A stretch of DNA of 9,323 nt from an uncultured Collinsella sp. (GCA_900547655.1 URHQ01000083.1:1-9323), one strand, 5' to 3'; shown: positions 1-5,333, numbered from the stretch's first letter. Numbers and translations are program-made. The notes: a model not told the origin generated them from the sequence alone.

Positions 1-2
1 GT

Positions 3-35
3 TCGTCGGCAGCGTCAGATGTGTATAAGAGACAG
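3..35 (+). other. Untrimmed Nextera Read 1 adapter / Tn5 mosaic end (artefact)
   Basis: These 33 bases match the Illumina Nextera Read 1 primer sequence as I know it: the TCGTCGGCAGCGTC part followed by the 19-bp Tn5 mosaic end AGATGTGTATAAGAGACAG. Bases 1-2 (GT) would then be the last two bases of an i5 index. This is library-construction sequence left on the contig end, not genomic DNA. It cuts the response regulator that follows, and any reading frame across it is meaningless. Confidence 0.97.
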
Positions 36-99
36 GCTTGCGCAGCGCATAGACCGTCAAATCCCTGATGTTGTCATCGTCCTCGACGTAATAGATCAT
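36..99 (-). CDS. PhoB-type response regulator, N-terminal fragment (truncated by contig end)
   Basis: Only the first 21 codons are present; the rest is missing because the contig ends in adapter sequence. The fragment reads MIYYVEDDDNIRDLTVYALR, the beta1 strand and acidic pocket (EDD) of a receiver domain, in a form I associate with PhoB/PhoP-like regulators that sit next to pst genes in Clostridia and Coriobacteriia. The ATG at 97-99 has a good ribosome-binding site (AAAGGGG, about 6 nt upstream), so the start is solid. It lies 64 nt downstream of pstB on the same strand, fitting a phosphate-response regulator in a pst/pho operon. The phospho-acceptor Asp and DNA-binding domain cannot be seen, so assignment to the OmpR/PhoB class rests on the N-terminus and context only. 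Confidence 0.75.
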
Positions 100-163
100 G
101 TTGAACCCCTTTGCGGCCGACATGACCGCATCTTAACCCTAAAGGTGCCTGTACTAGATGGTA

Positions 164-1039
164 TCAGCCAAAACGGCCCGTCAAATAATCCGCCGTGCGC
201 GGATCAGTCGGATTCTTGAAGAGTTGCGCGGTGGGCGCGTGCTCCACCAACTCGCCCAGCAAGAAAAACGCGACCGAATCGGAGATACGCGCCGCCTGCT
301 GCATATTGTGCGTAACGACCACGAGCGTACAGGCCTCTTTGAGCTCGCAGGCCAGCTGCTCCACCACCAGCGTCGATACGGGGTCGAGCGCCGAGGTCGG
401 TTCGTCCATCAGCAGAATGTCGGGCTGCACGGCCAGCGCACGGGCGATGCACAGACGCTGCTGCTGGCCGCCCGAAAGACCCAGACCCGATTCTTTGAGC
501 TTGTCCTTGACCTCGTCCCACAGGGCGGCGCGTCGCAGGGAGTCTTCGACCAGCTCGTCGAGCACGACGCGGTCGCGCACTCCCATGCCGCGAGGACCGT
601 AGACGACGTTGTCGTAGATGCTCATGGGAAACGGGTTGGGGCGCTGAAACACCATGCCCACGCGCTGGCGCAAACGGCAGATGTCGTAATCGCCCAGGAT
701 ATCTTGACCATCGAGCGCAATCTTGCCCTCGATGCGGCAATCCTTGATGCCGTCGTTCATGCGGTTAAAGCAGCGCAGCAACGTGGACTTTCCGCAGCCC
801 GAAGGCCCGATAAACGAGGTGATCTGCTTGTCGCGGATCTTGATATTCACGTCCTTGAGCGCATGATGGTCGCCATAGAACAGGTCGAGGCCCTCGACGT
901 CGATGCGCGTCGGCGAGGCGGCAAGATCCTCTGCCGTGGGGCGAGTCGCATCCCCAACCTCGCGCTCGTGCGCGGCCTCGGCCTGCGCTTTCATGAGTTC
1001 TTCAAGCTCCGTGGGCTCCACAGCCGCAGCAGCCGTCAT
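164..1039 (-). CDS. pstB: Phosphate ABC transporter ATP-binding protein PstB
   Basis: This is the cytoplasmic ATPase of the high-affinity phosphate importer PstSCAB; it powers uptake and is part of the phosphate-sensing complex. In the 291-residue product the Walker A motif GPSGCGKST is at 78-86, the Q-loop with the PstB-typical FQRPNPFP at 131-138, the signature LSGGQQQR at 188-195, Walker B ILLMDEPTSALDP at 208-220, and the H-loop VVTHN at 241-245. All catalytic residues are intact. A low-complexity extension of about 45 residues precedes the ABC domain, so the protein is longer than typical PstB (about 250-260). I chose the ATG at 1037-1039 because GGAGG lies 8 nt upstream (1048-1052); an in-frame GTG at 1052-1054 would overlap that site. 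The gene follows a VanRS-like pair and precedes a response regulator. pstS, pstC and pstA are not in the window. Confidence 0.95.
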   Translation of the reverse strand: MTAAAAVEPTELEELMKAQAEAAHEREVGDATRPTAEDLAASPTRIDVEGLDLFYGDHHALKDVNIKIRDKQITSFIGPSGCGKSTLLRCFNRMNDGIKDCRIEGKIALDGQDILGDYDICRLRQRVGMVFQRPNPFPMSIYDNVVYGPRGMGVRDRVVLDELVEDSLRRAALWDEVKDKLKESGLGLSGGQQQRLCIARALAVQPDILLMDEPTSALDPVSTLVVEQLACELKEACTLVVVTHNMQQAARISDSVAFFLLGELVEHAPTAQLFKNPTDPRTADYLTGRFG

Positions 1040-1047
1040 ACCGCATA

Positions 1048-1052
1048 CCTCC
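1048..1052 (-). promoter_or_regulatory. Ribosome-binding site that fixes the pstB start
   Basis: GGAGG on the minus strand, 8 nt before the ATG at 1037-1039. It rules against the longer in-frame GTG start at 1052-1054. Confidence 0.75.
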
Positions 1053-1094
1053 ACATCGATATCAATTCAGCAGTATCGATAGTAGAAATCGCGG

Positions 1095-1121
1095 CTCATA
1101 TGCACGTGAGCGCATTGTCAA
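1095..1121 (-). promoter_or_regulatory. Possible pstB promoter
   Basis: A perfect TTGACA (-35, 1116-1121) lies in the gap between the kinase gene and pstB. The best -10 is TATGAG (1095-1100) at a short 15-bp spacing, so the match is imperfect. Downstream, in the leader, ATCGATA (1055-1061) and its complement TATCGAT (1074-1080) form a small dyad that could be an operator. No terminator is visible between the kinase gene and pstB, so read-through from the regulator operon is also possible. Confidence 0.3.
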
Positions 1122-1142
1122 GTGTTTGTAAGGGCACGCTGG

Positions 1143-2381
1143 CTATGCGGCGGGCAGCTCGATGGTGAATATCGTGTGTTCGGGCGTCGATTCACATGCA
1201 ACGGTACCGCCGTGTGCCGCGATGATCTCCTTGGCAATAGCAAGGCCCAGACCGGCACCACCGCGATTGGTCGCACGCGCCGCATCCAGGCGATAGAACT
1301 TCTCAAAGATCACCTTGAGCTTAGCCGCAGGGATAGGATCGCCCTGATTGATAAAGCGCACGCGCACGCCACCGTCATCTTGACGCCCAGCCTCAATCGT
1401 GATGGTCGATCCTTCGTAGCTATAGGCGATGGCGTTTTTCATGATGTTGTTGAACACGCGAGCCATCTTGTCGCCATCCACGAGCACCGTCAGGTCCTCG
1501 CGAATATCAACTTGGGCTTCCTTATGCTGCTCGTTGAGGATGGGATAGAACTCGTCAGCCACCTGAGCCAGCAGCAACCCCAGATCAACATAGCCGCGCG
1601 TGAGCACGATATCGTGGAAGTCAAAGCGCGTGATATCGAAGAACTCTTCGATGAGTGCATCGAGCCGGTGCGCCTTGTCGAGCGCCACGCCCGTAAAGTG
1701 CGCACGTTGCTCAACCGGCAGTTCAGGAGCCTCTTGCAGCAGCGAAAGATAGCCCACCACACTGGCAAGCGGGGTGCGCAGGTCATGTGCCAAGTACGTG
1801 ACCAGATCGTCCTTGCGATGCGACTCGTCACGCAGAGCTTGCTGCACCTTGCGCTCACGGTCACGCACGCGGTTAAGGGCGCCCTCGACCTCCAAGAAGT
1901 CGCCGTCGATGTTGTCCCAGGTGTCGGGGTGATCGATCAGGCGATCTTGAATACGAGCGGCCAGCATACAATCGGCATGCTGCTCGCCCTGTTCGTAGCC
2001 CTGGCAGTACAGGGCGCGGCCGCAAAAGAACAGCACGCACGCGGCAAGCGCCAGCACAAAGCCAAGCATGTTGAATACAAAGCCGGCATCGAACAGCGCC
2101 GGCCCTTCGATGCCGCCGAGCGCCATGGCGCCAATCGCCAACGTCATGGCCCACGCGGCGCCGCCAATCACCACGCAGCGGCGCACGATCTCAAATCGAT
2201 CGATCAGCAAAAAGCCGACAAGCAGCACCGCCAAGATTCCGACGATGTTGCCGATGCCAATCAGCAGCAGGCTCAGCAAAAAGAGCAGTACCGTTGCAAG
2301 CGCGCGGTTATCAACGACCGACCTCACGTATTCAAAGAGTCGATCGGGCGCCTCGAATGCCTGCCTATCGTCTTTTGTCAT
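1143..2381 (-). CDS. VanS-like membrane sensor histidine kinase
   Basis: Sensor kinase partner of the response regulator 25 nt upstream. In the 412-residue product the N-terminal third holds about four hydrophobic segments (roughly 27-45, 46-61, 69-89 and 99-121) with very short loops, so there is no large extracellular sensor domain. A helical linker (about 165-190) leads to the H-box YLAHDLRTPLASVVGYL with His199. The N-box FNNIMKNAIAYS is at 310-321, the F-box IFEKFYRLD at 358-366 and the G-box GGAGLGLAIAKEI at 374-386. From memory, the H-box onward closely resembles VanS of enterococcal vancomycin-resistance clusters, including EAPELPVEQ, DEFYP and EKFYRLD-type stretches. I chose the ATG at 2379-2381, preceded by GGGGAAG; an in-frame frame open to 2474 would add 31 residues overlapping the regulator gene. 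The natural signal is unknown; cell-wall stress or a peptidoglycan precursor is a guess from family and context. Confidence 0.88.
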   Translation of the reverse strand: MTKDDRQAFEAPDRLFEYVRSVVDNRALATVLLFLLSLLLIGIGNIVGILAVLLVGFLLIDRFEIVRRCVVIGGAAWAMTLAIGAMALGGIEGPALFDAGFVFNMLGFVLALAACVLFFCGRALYCQGYEQGEQHADCMLAARIQDRLIDHPDTWDNIDGDFLEVEGALNRVRDRERKVQQALRDESHRKDDLVTYLAHDLRTPLASVVGYLSLLQEAPELPVEQRAHFTGVALDKAHRLDALIEEFFDITRFDFHDIVLTRGYVDLGLLLAQVADEFYPILNEQHKEAQVDIREDLTVLVDGDKMARVFNNIMKNAIAYSYEGSTITIEAGRQDDGGVRVRFINQGDPIPAAKLKVIFEKFYRLDAARATNRGGAGLGLAIAKEIIAAHGGTVACESTPEHTIFTIELPAA

Positions 2382-2406
2382 ATCCACTTCCCCACCATCA
2401 AAAGCG

Positions 2407-3102
2407 TTATTCGATGATGTAGCCGACGCCCCAGACGTTTTTGATAAAGCGCGGCTTTTGTGCGTCGTCGCCAATCTTTTCGCGCAAGTGGCGAATGTGC
2501 ACCATCACCGTATTGTTGGAGCCGGGCATAAAGTCCTCGTTCCATACCGCGCGGAACAGGTCCTCCACGCCCACCACGCTGCCGCGATGCTCGACCAGAT
2601 ACAGCAAGATTGAATACTCGGTGGGTGTGAGGCGTACCGGTGCACCGTCCACCGTTACGGAACGAGCATCGCGGTTGATCTCCAAGCCGTCGAGCTGGAG
2701 GGTCGGCGACTCGGCCGCCTGTGCGCGGCTACCGTAGCTGGTGTAGCGGCGAAGCTGAGCGTGCACGCGCGCGATGAGCTCCAGAGGACGAAACGGCTTA
2801 ACCACGTAATCGTCCGCGCCAAGCGAAAGGCCCTCGATCTTGTCTTGCTGGGCATCGCGCGCCGTCAGCATGATCACGGGATAGGTATGGCTGGAACGGA
2901 TCGTACGCAGCAGCTCAAAGCCATCGATATCGGGCAGCATGACATCCAGCAGCGCCAGATCGAACTCCTGCTCCAAGATTGCCTTGGCAGCATCGGCCCC
3001 GCTATAGGCAATCTGGACATCAAAGCCCTCTTTTGTAAGGTAGATACCAACCAAGTCGGCGATGGCCTTTTCGTCATCAACTACCAAAATGCGCTCGTTC
3101 AT
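2407..3102 (-). CDS. VanR-like OmpR-family response regulator
   Basis: DNA-binding partner of the downstream kinase. The receiver domain occupies about residues 1-120: acidic pair Asp9/Asp10, phospho-acceptor Asp53 in ALLDVMLPD, Thr80 in MLTARD, Lys102 in VVKPFRPLELIARV. The OmpR/PhoB winged helix runs from about 130 to 231, with LTPTEYSIL, SNNTVMVHIRHLREK and the terminal VWGVGYIIE. KPFRPLELIARV and NNT-VHIRHLREK are, from memory, typical of VanR more than of PhoB. The length (231) is normal. The start ATG has AGAGGAG 5 nt upstream (3108-3114). The gene is first in its operon and diverges from the D,D-carboxypeptidase gene, which makes that gene and its own operon the most likely targets. 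Confidence 0.92.
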   Translation of the reverse strand: MNERILVVDDEKAIADLVGIYLTKEGFDVQIAYSGADAAKAILEQEFDLALLDVMLPDIDGFELLRTIRSSHTYPVIMLTARDAQQDKIEGLSLGADDYVVKPFRPLELIARVHAQLRRYTSYGSRAQAAESPTLQLDGLEINRDARSVTVDGAPVRLTPTEYSILLYLVEHRGSVVGVEDLFRAVWNEDFMPGSNNTVMVHIRHLREKIGDDAQKPRFIKNVWGVGYIIE

Positions 3103-3122
3103 GCGTGCTCCTCTCGCGCTCC

Positions 3123-3128
3123 ATTATG
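3123..3128 (-). promoter_or_regulatory. Possible -10 box of the VanRS-like operon
   Basis: CATAAT on the minus strand lies about 21 nt before the regulator start codon, leaving room for a short leader carrying the AGAGGAG ribosome-binding site. Upstream at 3145-3156 there is only a loose -35 (TGTGTG-like), so this may depend on an activator, as VanR-type promoters do. Confidence 0.35.
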
Positions 3129-3161
3129 CCCGAGGGGGCGCCCGTCACACACAACAAGCGT

Positions 3162-3188
3162 GGGTGATTAAGTCGGCCTTAAGCACCC
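3162..3188. promoter_or_regulatory. Palindrome in the divergent regulator/carboxypeptidase intergenic region
   Basis: GGGTGATTAAG (3162-3172) and CTTAAGCACCC (3178-3188) are inverted repeats matching at 10 of 11 positions around a 5-nt centre TCGGC. No T-run follows on either strand, so it is not an intrinsic terminator. It sits between the two candidate divergent promoters, where a shared operator would be expected. It is followed by a smaller perfect dyad, GCCCG-TT-CGGGC, at 3193-3204. Confidence 0.5.
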
Positions 3189-3254
3189 TTGTGCCCGTTC
3201 GGGCGCGGATGTGGGCCACGCACGCACGCGATGATCGCCGACGCCGGCAAACGA

Positions 3255-3260
3255 TATACT
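3255..3260 (+). promoter_or_regulatory. Possible -10 box of the carboxypeptidase gene
   Basis: TATACT is the best -10 match upstream of the carboxypeptidase gene, placing transcription start near 3267 and giving a leader of about 33 nt to the GTG at 3300. No good -35 is present at the correct spacing (TGATCG at 3232-3237), consistent with an activated promoter or a chance match. Confidence 0.35.
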
Positions 3261-3299
3261 TTAGTTCCAGAAGAGACCATCCCGTCGAAAGCGAAATCC

Positions 3300-4640
3300 G
3301 TGAAGTCCCTCACCTCTTTTTCAAAGCGCTCAGCCCAGCTTGCCGCCGGCTTTGTCTGCGCTATCGCCCTTGCCGCTGGCGCGCCCACCGTCGCCGGCGC
3401 CCAAGTGCTCACGACCGACAATGTTTGCGGCAAAACCGCCGATGCGCGCGGCATCACGGCCGAAAACCTGCCCGATATCGATGCGACCAATGCCCTCGTC
3501 ATGGGCAAAGACGGCACCGTCTACTATGGGCGCGGCGCCGATGAGCAGGTCAAGATTGCCTCGATCACCAAAGTCATGACCGCAATCCTAACCGTCGAGA
3601 ATTGCAAGATGGACGAGAAGGTCACGGTGAGCAACGCCGCAGCCACCGTGGGTAATTCGACCGCTGGCTTGCTCGAAGGCGATGAGCTTACCGTGGAGCA
3701 GGCACTGCGCGGCCTGATGATTCCCTCGGGCAACGACGCCGCCATCGTGCTCGCCGAATATGTGGGCAAGAAGATCGACCCTAAGACCAAAGACGCCGAG
3801 GCCACATTTGTGAAGGCCATGAACGAGCGCGCTAAGAAGCTCGGCTGTACCGGTACGCTTTTTGAAAACCCGCATGGTCTGGACTTTGATGAGTGGGCTG
3901 GCGATATGCACTCAACCGCACATGACGTAGCGCTGATGATGCAGGAGGCCATGAAAAACGACACGATCCGCGAGGTCGTAGCGAGCAAGGATTCCTGGAT
4001 CGAGGTCACGGGCGCCGACGGCACCGACCATTCGCATTCCATGGACACGCATAACTATTTGCTGGGCCAAGATGGCAACATCGGCGGCAAGACCGGCACC
4101 ACCGACGACGCGGGCTATTGCTTTACGAGCGCCTACAACCGCGACGGCGACGAGATCTACACCGTTATTTTGAACTCCACCACCACCGATCAGCGCTTTA
4201 CCGATACCGCCACCCTTGCCAACTGGTACTACGGCCACAAGGTGACGGTCGCAATCGCCAACACGCAGGAAAAGACCGCCAACGGCAACCCGCTTATGGC
4301 GCGCGTTGGCCAAACCGACTGGACGGATAAGACAATCGACGCCACACTCGCCGATCCTACGGCGCAAGCGACCGTGTTTTCCCTTGCCGGCGAGGTGACC
4401 GAAAAGGTTAGCTACGACGATCTTTCGGGCACGGTGCATGTGGGCGACAAGGTGGGCAGTGTGACGCTCAAGCAGGATGGCAACAAGATTGCCGTCATGG
4501 ATTTGGTTGCCGACGAGGAAGGCTCGGGGCCGAATCCCATTGAATGGCTGCTCGTGAAGCTTGACCGCTTGGGCCGTCGCATCGACAACCGCCCGCTCAC
4601 GGCAGAAAGCGAGACCGTCGCCAAGGCGCCCGAGATGTAA
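3300..4640 (+). CDS. Secreted serine-type D-alanyl-D-alanine carboxypeptidase (S11, PBP5/DacA-like)
   Basis: Removes the terminal D-Ala from peptidoglycan pentapeptides outside the membrane, limiting cross-linking. In the 446-residue form starting at the GTG, residues 1-34 are a signal peptide (basic n-region with KSLTSFSKR, hydrophobic LAAGFVCAIALAAGA, cleavage near VAGA). The three penicillin-binding motifs are intact: S88-I-T-K91, S143-G-N145 and K264-T-G266. A C-terminal beta domain follows (about 310-400) and the end (WLLVKLDRLGRRIDNRP) is amphipathic rather than a clear transmembrane anchor, so attachment to the membrane is uncertain. The frame is open upstream with ATGs at 3189 and 3231, but these would put 23-37 charged residues before the signal peptide and overlap the candidate promoter, so I prefer the GTG at 3300 even though its ribosome-binding site is weak. 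It diverges from a VanRS-like pair, suggesting control by it. It is not a VanY- or VanX-type metallopeptidase. Confidence 0.93.
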   Translation: MKSLTSFSKRSAQLAAGFVCAIALAAGAPTVAGAQVLTTDNVCGKTADARGITAENLPDIDATNALVMGKDGTVYYGRGADEQVKIASITKVMTAILTVENCKMDEKVTVSNAAATVGNSTAGLLEGDELTVEQALRGLMIPSGNDAAIVLAEYVGKKIDPKTKDAEATFVKAMNERAKKLGCTGTLFENPHGLDFDEWAGDMHSTAHDVALMMQEAMKNDTIREVVASKDSWIEVTGADGTDHSHSMDTHNYLLGQDGNIGGKTGTTDDAGYCFTSAYNRDGDEIYTVILNSTTTDQRFTDTATLANWYYGHKVTVAIANTQEKTANGNPLMARVGQTDWTDKTIDATLADPTAQATVFSLAGEVTEKVSYDDLSGTVHVGDKVGSVTLKQDGNKIAVMDLVADEEGSGPNPIEWLLVKLDRLGRRIDNRPLTAESETVAKAPEM

Positions 4641-4664
4641 GGTCGAAGAACAATACACTCGCTG

Positions 4665-4697
4665 AAAGGAGGTGTCCGAAAGGATGCCTCCTTTTTT
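4665..4697 (+). terminator. Intrinsic terminator of the carboxypeptidase gene
   Basis: A 13-bp stem (4665-4677 with 4682-4694, two G-T wobbles) closed by a GAAA tetraloop and ending in a run of six T (4692-4697). It begins 25 nt after the stop codon. Confidence 0.93.
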
Positions 4698-4732
4698 GAG
4701 GGTTCGAATCCCCAGCCGCCATTCTTGATAAT

Positions 4733-4757
4733 AAAAAAGGGGCCCGATGGGACCCTT
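4733..4757 (-). terminator. Terminator copy after the tRNA-Ser stump (unit A)
   Basis: Minus-strand stem AAGGGTCCC / GGGCCCCTT (4749-4757 with 4737-4745) with one mismatch and a 3-nt loop, followed by a run of T (complement of 4733-4738). It is the counterpart of the terminator behind the intact tRNA-Ser gene. Confidence 0.75.
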
Positions 4758-4771
4758 CTTTCAATTCATAC

Positions 4772-4789
4772 TGGCGGAGAGCTGGGGAT
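4772..4789 (-). pseudogene. tRNA-Ser 3' stump (T-arm half, acceptor strand and CCA)
   Basis: These 18 bases equal the last 18 bases of the intact tRNA-Ser gene at 4963-5053: the 3' half of the T-arm, acceptor strand GCTCTCC, G73 and CCA. Beyond 4789 the sequence switches abruptly to the hairpin element, so no tRNA body remains. It is followed by a terminator like that of the real gene. Confidence 0.8.
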
Positions 4790-4889
4790 GTCCGGGCATG
4801 CTACGCATGCCCTCCGGCTTCAAAGCCTGGCGGCTTTTCGCCCACGGGCTACAAACGCTTTCGCGTTTGCTTAACGCCCGTGCCCTCTC
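4790..4889. repeat. Hairpin-rich element, copy 1, between tRNA T-arm ends
   Basis: A 100-bp stretch made almost entirely of stems: 4794-4801 with 4805-4812 (8 bp perfect, loop TAC), 4816-4820 with 4823-4827, 4829-4832 with 4839-4842, and a nested pair with outer 7 bp CACGGGC/GCCCGTG (4843-4849 with 4876-4882) and inner 7 bp CAAACGC/GCGTTTG (4852-4858 with 4863-4869). It is bounded by AGCTGGGGAT (4780-4789) and the complementary ATCCCCAGCT (4898-4907). No reading frame fits. A relative lies at 9203-9310. Confidence 0.8.
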
Positions 4890-4980
4890 GGGTTCGAATC
4901 CCCAGCTAACATTCTTCTAATTAAAAAAGGGCCCCAAATGGGACCCTTCTTTAAAGTTAAACTGGCGGAGAGCTGGGGAT
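4890..4980. repeat. Direct repeat unit B: overlaps the 3' end and terminator of the intact tRNA-Ser
   Basis: Counterpart of 4700-4789. The right 18 bases are the true 3' end of the tRNA-Ser gene. The left end GGGTTCGAATCCCCAGC is a second, plus-strand T-arm-like sequence that belongs to no complete tRNA. Confidence 0.85.
4922..4948 (-). terminator. Intrinsic terminator of tRNA-Ser(GCT)
   Basis: Minus-strand 9-bp stem AAGGGTCCC / GGGGCCCTT (one T-G wobble) with loop ATTT and a T-run (complement of 4923-4928), starting 14 nt after the tRNA CCA end. Confidence 0.88.
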
Positions 4981-5053
4981 TCGAACCCCAGATGCCCTTT
5001 TGGGGCATACTCGCTTAGCAGGCGAGCACCTTCGGCCTCTCGGTCAGCTCTCC
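4963..5053 (-). tRNA. tRNA-Ser (anticodon GCT)
   Basis: A class II tRNA of 91 nt including the encoded CCA. Acceptor strands GGAGAGC (5047-5053) and GCTCTCC (4967-4973) pair perfectly, G73 is the complement of 4966, and CCA is at 4963-4965. The anticodon loop CTGCTAA (5015-5021) gives anticodon GCT, which reads AGC and AGT serine codons. The long variable arm (GCCCC-AAAA-GGGC type) is typical of tRNA-Ser, and the T-arm GGGGTTCGAATCCCC is perfect. It has its own promoter and terminator and is a single-gene unit. Confidence 0.97.
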
Positions 5054-5067
5054 GTAACAGCCGTTCT

Positions 5068-5096
5068 ATAGTAACCAAACAGCCAAGGATGGGCAA
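5068..5096 (-). promoter_or_regulatory. Promoter of tRNA-Ser(GCT)
   Basis: Minus-strand -35 TTGCCC (5091-5096) and -10 TACTAT (5068-5073) are separated by 17 bp. The -10 ends 14 nt before the mature 5' end, placing transcription start about 7-8 nt ahead of the tRNA. Confidence 0.75.
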
Positions 5097-5147
5097 GGGG
5101 AAATTTTGGAGCGATTCCAATTTGCCAGTAGACGTCTCAGCCAATCA

Positions 5148-5285
5148 TCTCAATCTGTAACAGTTGCAGGACAAATCTTCGTCCAGAGGTTACAGATTTA
5201 GACAAACAGTCGGCACTATCCGCAAATGTCTCAATCTGAAACACCTGCATGCCGTAATCCCCTCTAGATGTTACAGATTGAGACA
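5148..5285. repeat. Four alternating copies of a 14-17 bp motif at 40-41 bp spacing
   Basis: Motif TGTCTCAATCTGTAACA occurs at 5148-5162 (+, shorter), 5189-5204 (-), 5227-5243 (+) and 5269-5285 (-). Each plus/minus pair is an inverted repeat with a 26-27 nt spacer: 13 of 14 match in the first pair and 16 of 17 in the second. The two pairs form a tandem duplication with an 81-bp period; arms are well conserved while spacers have diverged but keep their length. It lies between the tRNA-Ser promoter and the 3' end of the ATPase gene. No reading frame or T-run fits, so it is more like an operator array or a MITE-like palindromic repeat. Confidence 0.8.
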
Positions 5286-5333
5286 AAGATACGGGGGCAA
5301 CCCCAGCGGCGGCGTCGATGCCTCCAGTCTTTA

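Larger units (their letters stand above)
4700..4789. repeat. Direct repeat unit A: tRNA-Ser 3' end plus terminator, diverged copy
   Basis: Aligns over its full length with 4890-4980, offset by 190-191 bp. Identical blocks include GGGTTCGAATCCCCAGC at the left end, AAAAAAGGG and TGGGACCCTTCTTT in the middle, and ACTGGCGGAGAGCTGGGGAT at the right end. The left end reads as a plus-strand tRNA T-arm and the right end as a minus-strand tRNA-Ser 3' end, so the unit is bounded by inverted tRNA-like ends. Confidence 0.85.

Noticed and set aside
3..35. Tn5-type transposon end in the genome
   Set aside because: The full Nextera primer tail precedes the mosaic end, which marks it as library adapter.
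158..1168. Long plus-strand open frame opposite pstB
   Set aside because: Antisense shadow in GC-rich DNA; the minus-strand frame has every ABC ATPase motif and a proper ribosome-binding site.
1122..2417. 431-codon plus-strand open frame opposite the histidine kinase
   Set aside because: Histidine- and glutamine-rich shadow translation without domain structure; the minus strand encodes a complete kinase with H-, N-, F- and G-boxes.
1143..4640. Vancomycin-resistance gene cluster
   Set aside because: Only regulator-like and S11 carboxypeptidase genes are present; no vanH, D-Ala-D-Lac/Ser ligase or vanX, so the window shows no basis for acquired resistance.
3912..4658. 248-codon minus-strand frame opposite the carboxypeptidase
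   Set aside because: Gly/Val/Ala shadow; the plus strand has a signal peptide and SxxK, SxN and KTG motifs.
4665..4720. Possible internally deleted tRNA-Ser on the plus strand (GGAGGTGTCCGA start with a T-arm 3' end)
   Set aside because: The 5' part forms a 13-bp terminator stem with a GAAA loop and T-run, and its bases do not pair with the supposed acceptor 3' strand.
5148..5285. Short CRISPR array
   Set aside because: Motif copies alternate in orientation, repeat arms are only 14-17 bp, the spacers are partly homologous to each other, and no cas gene is near.
5286..5333. Terminator for the ATPase gene
   Set aside because: Only short GC stems (for example GGGGTTGCCCC on the minus strand) without an adjacent T-run; not convincing.
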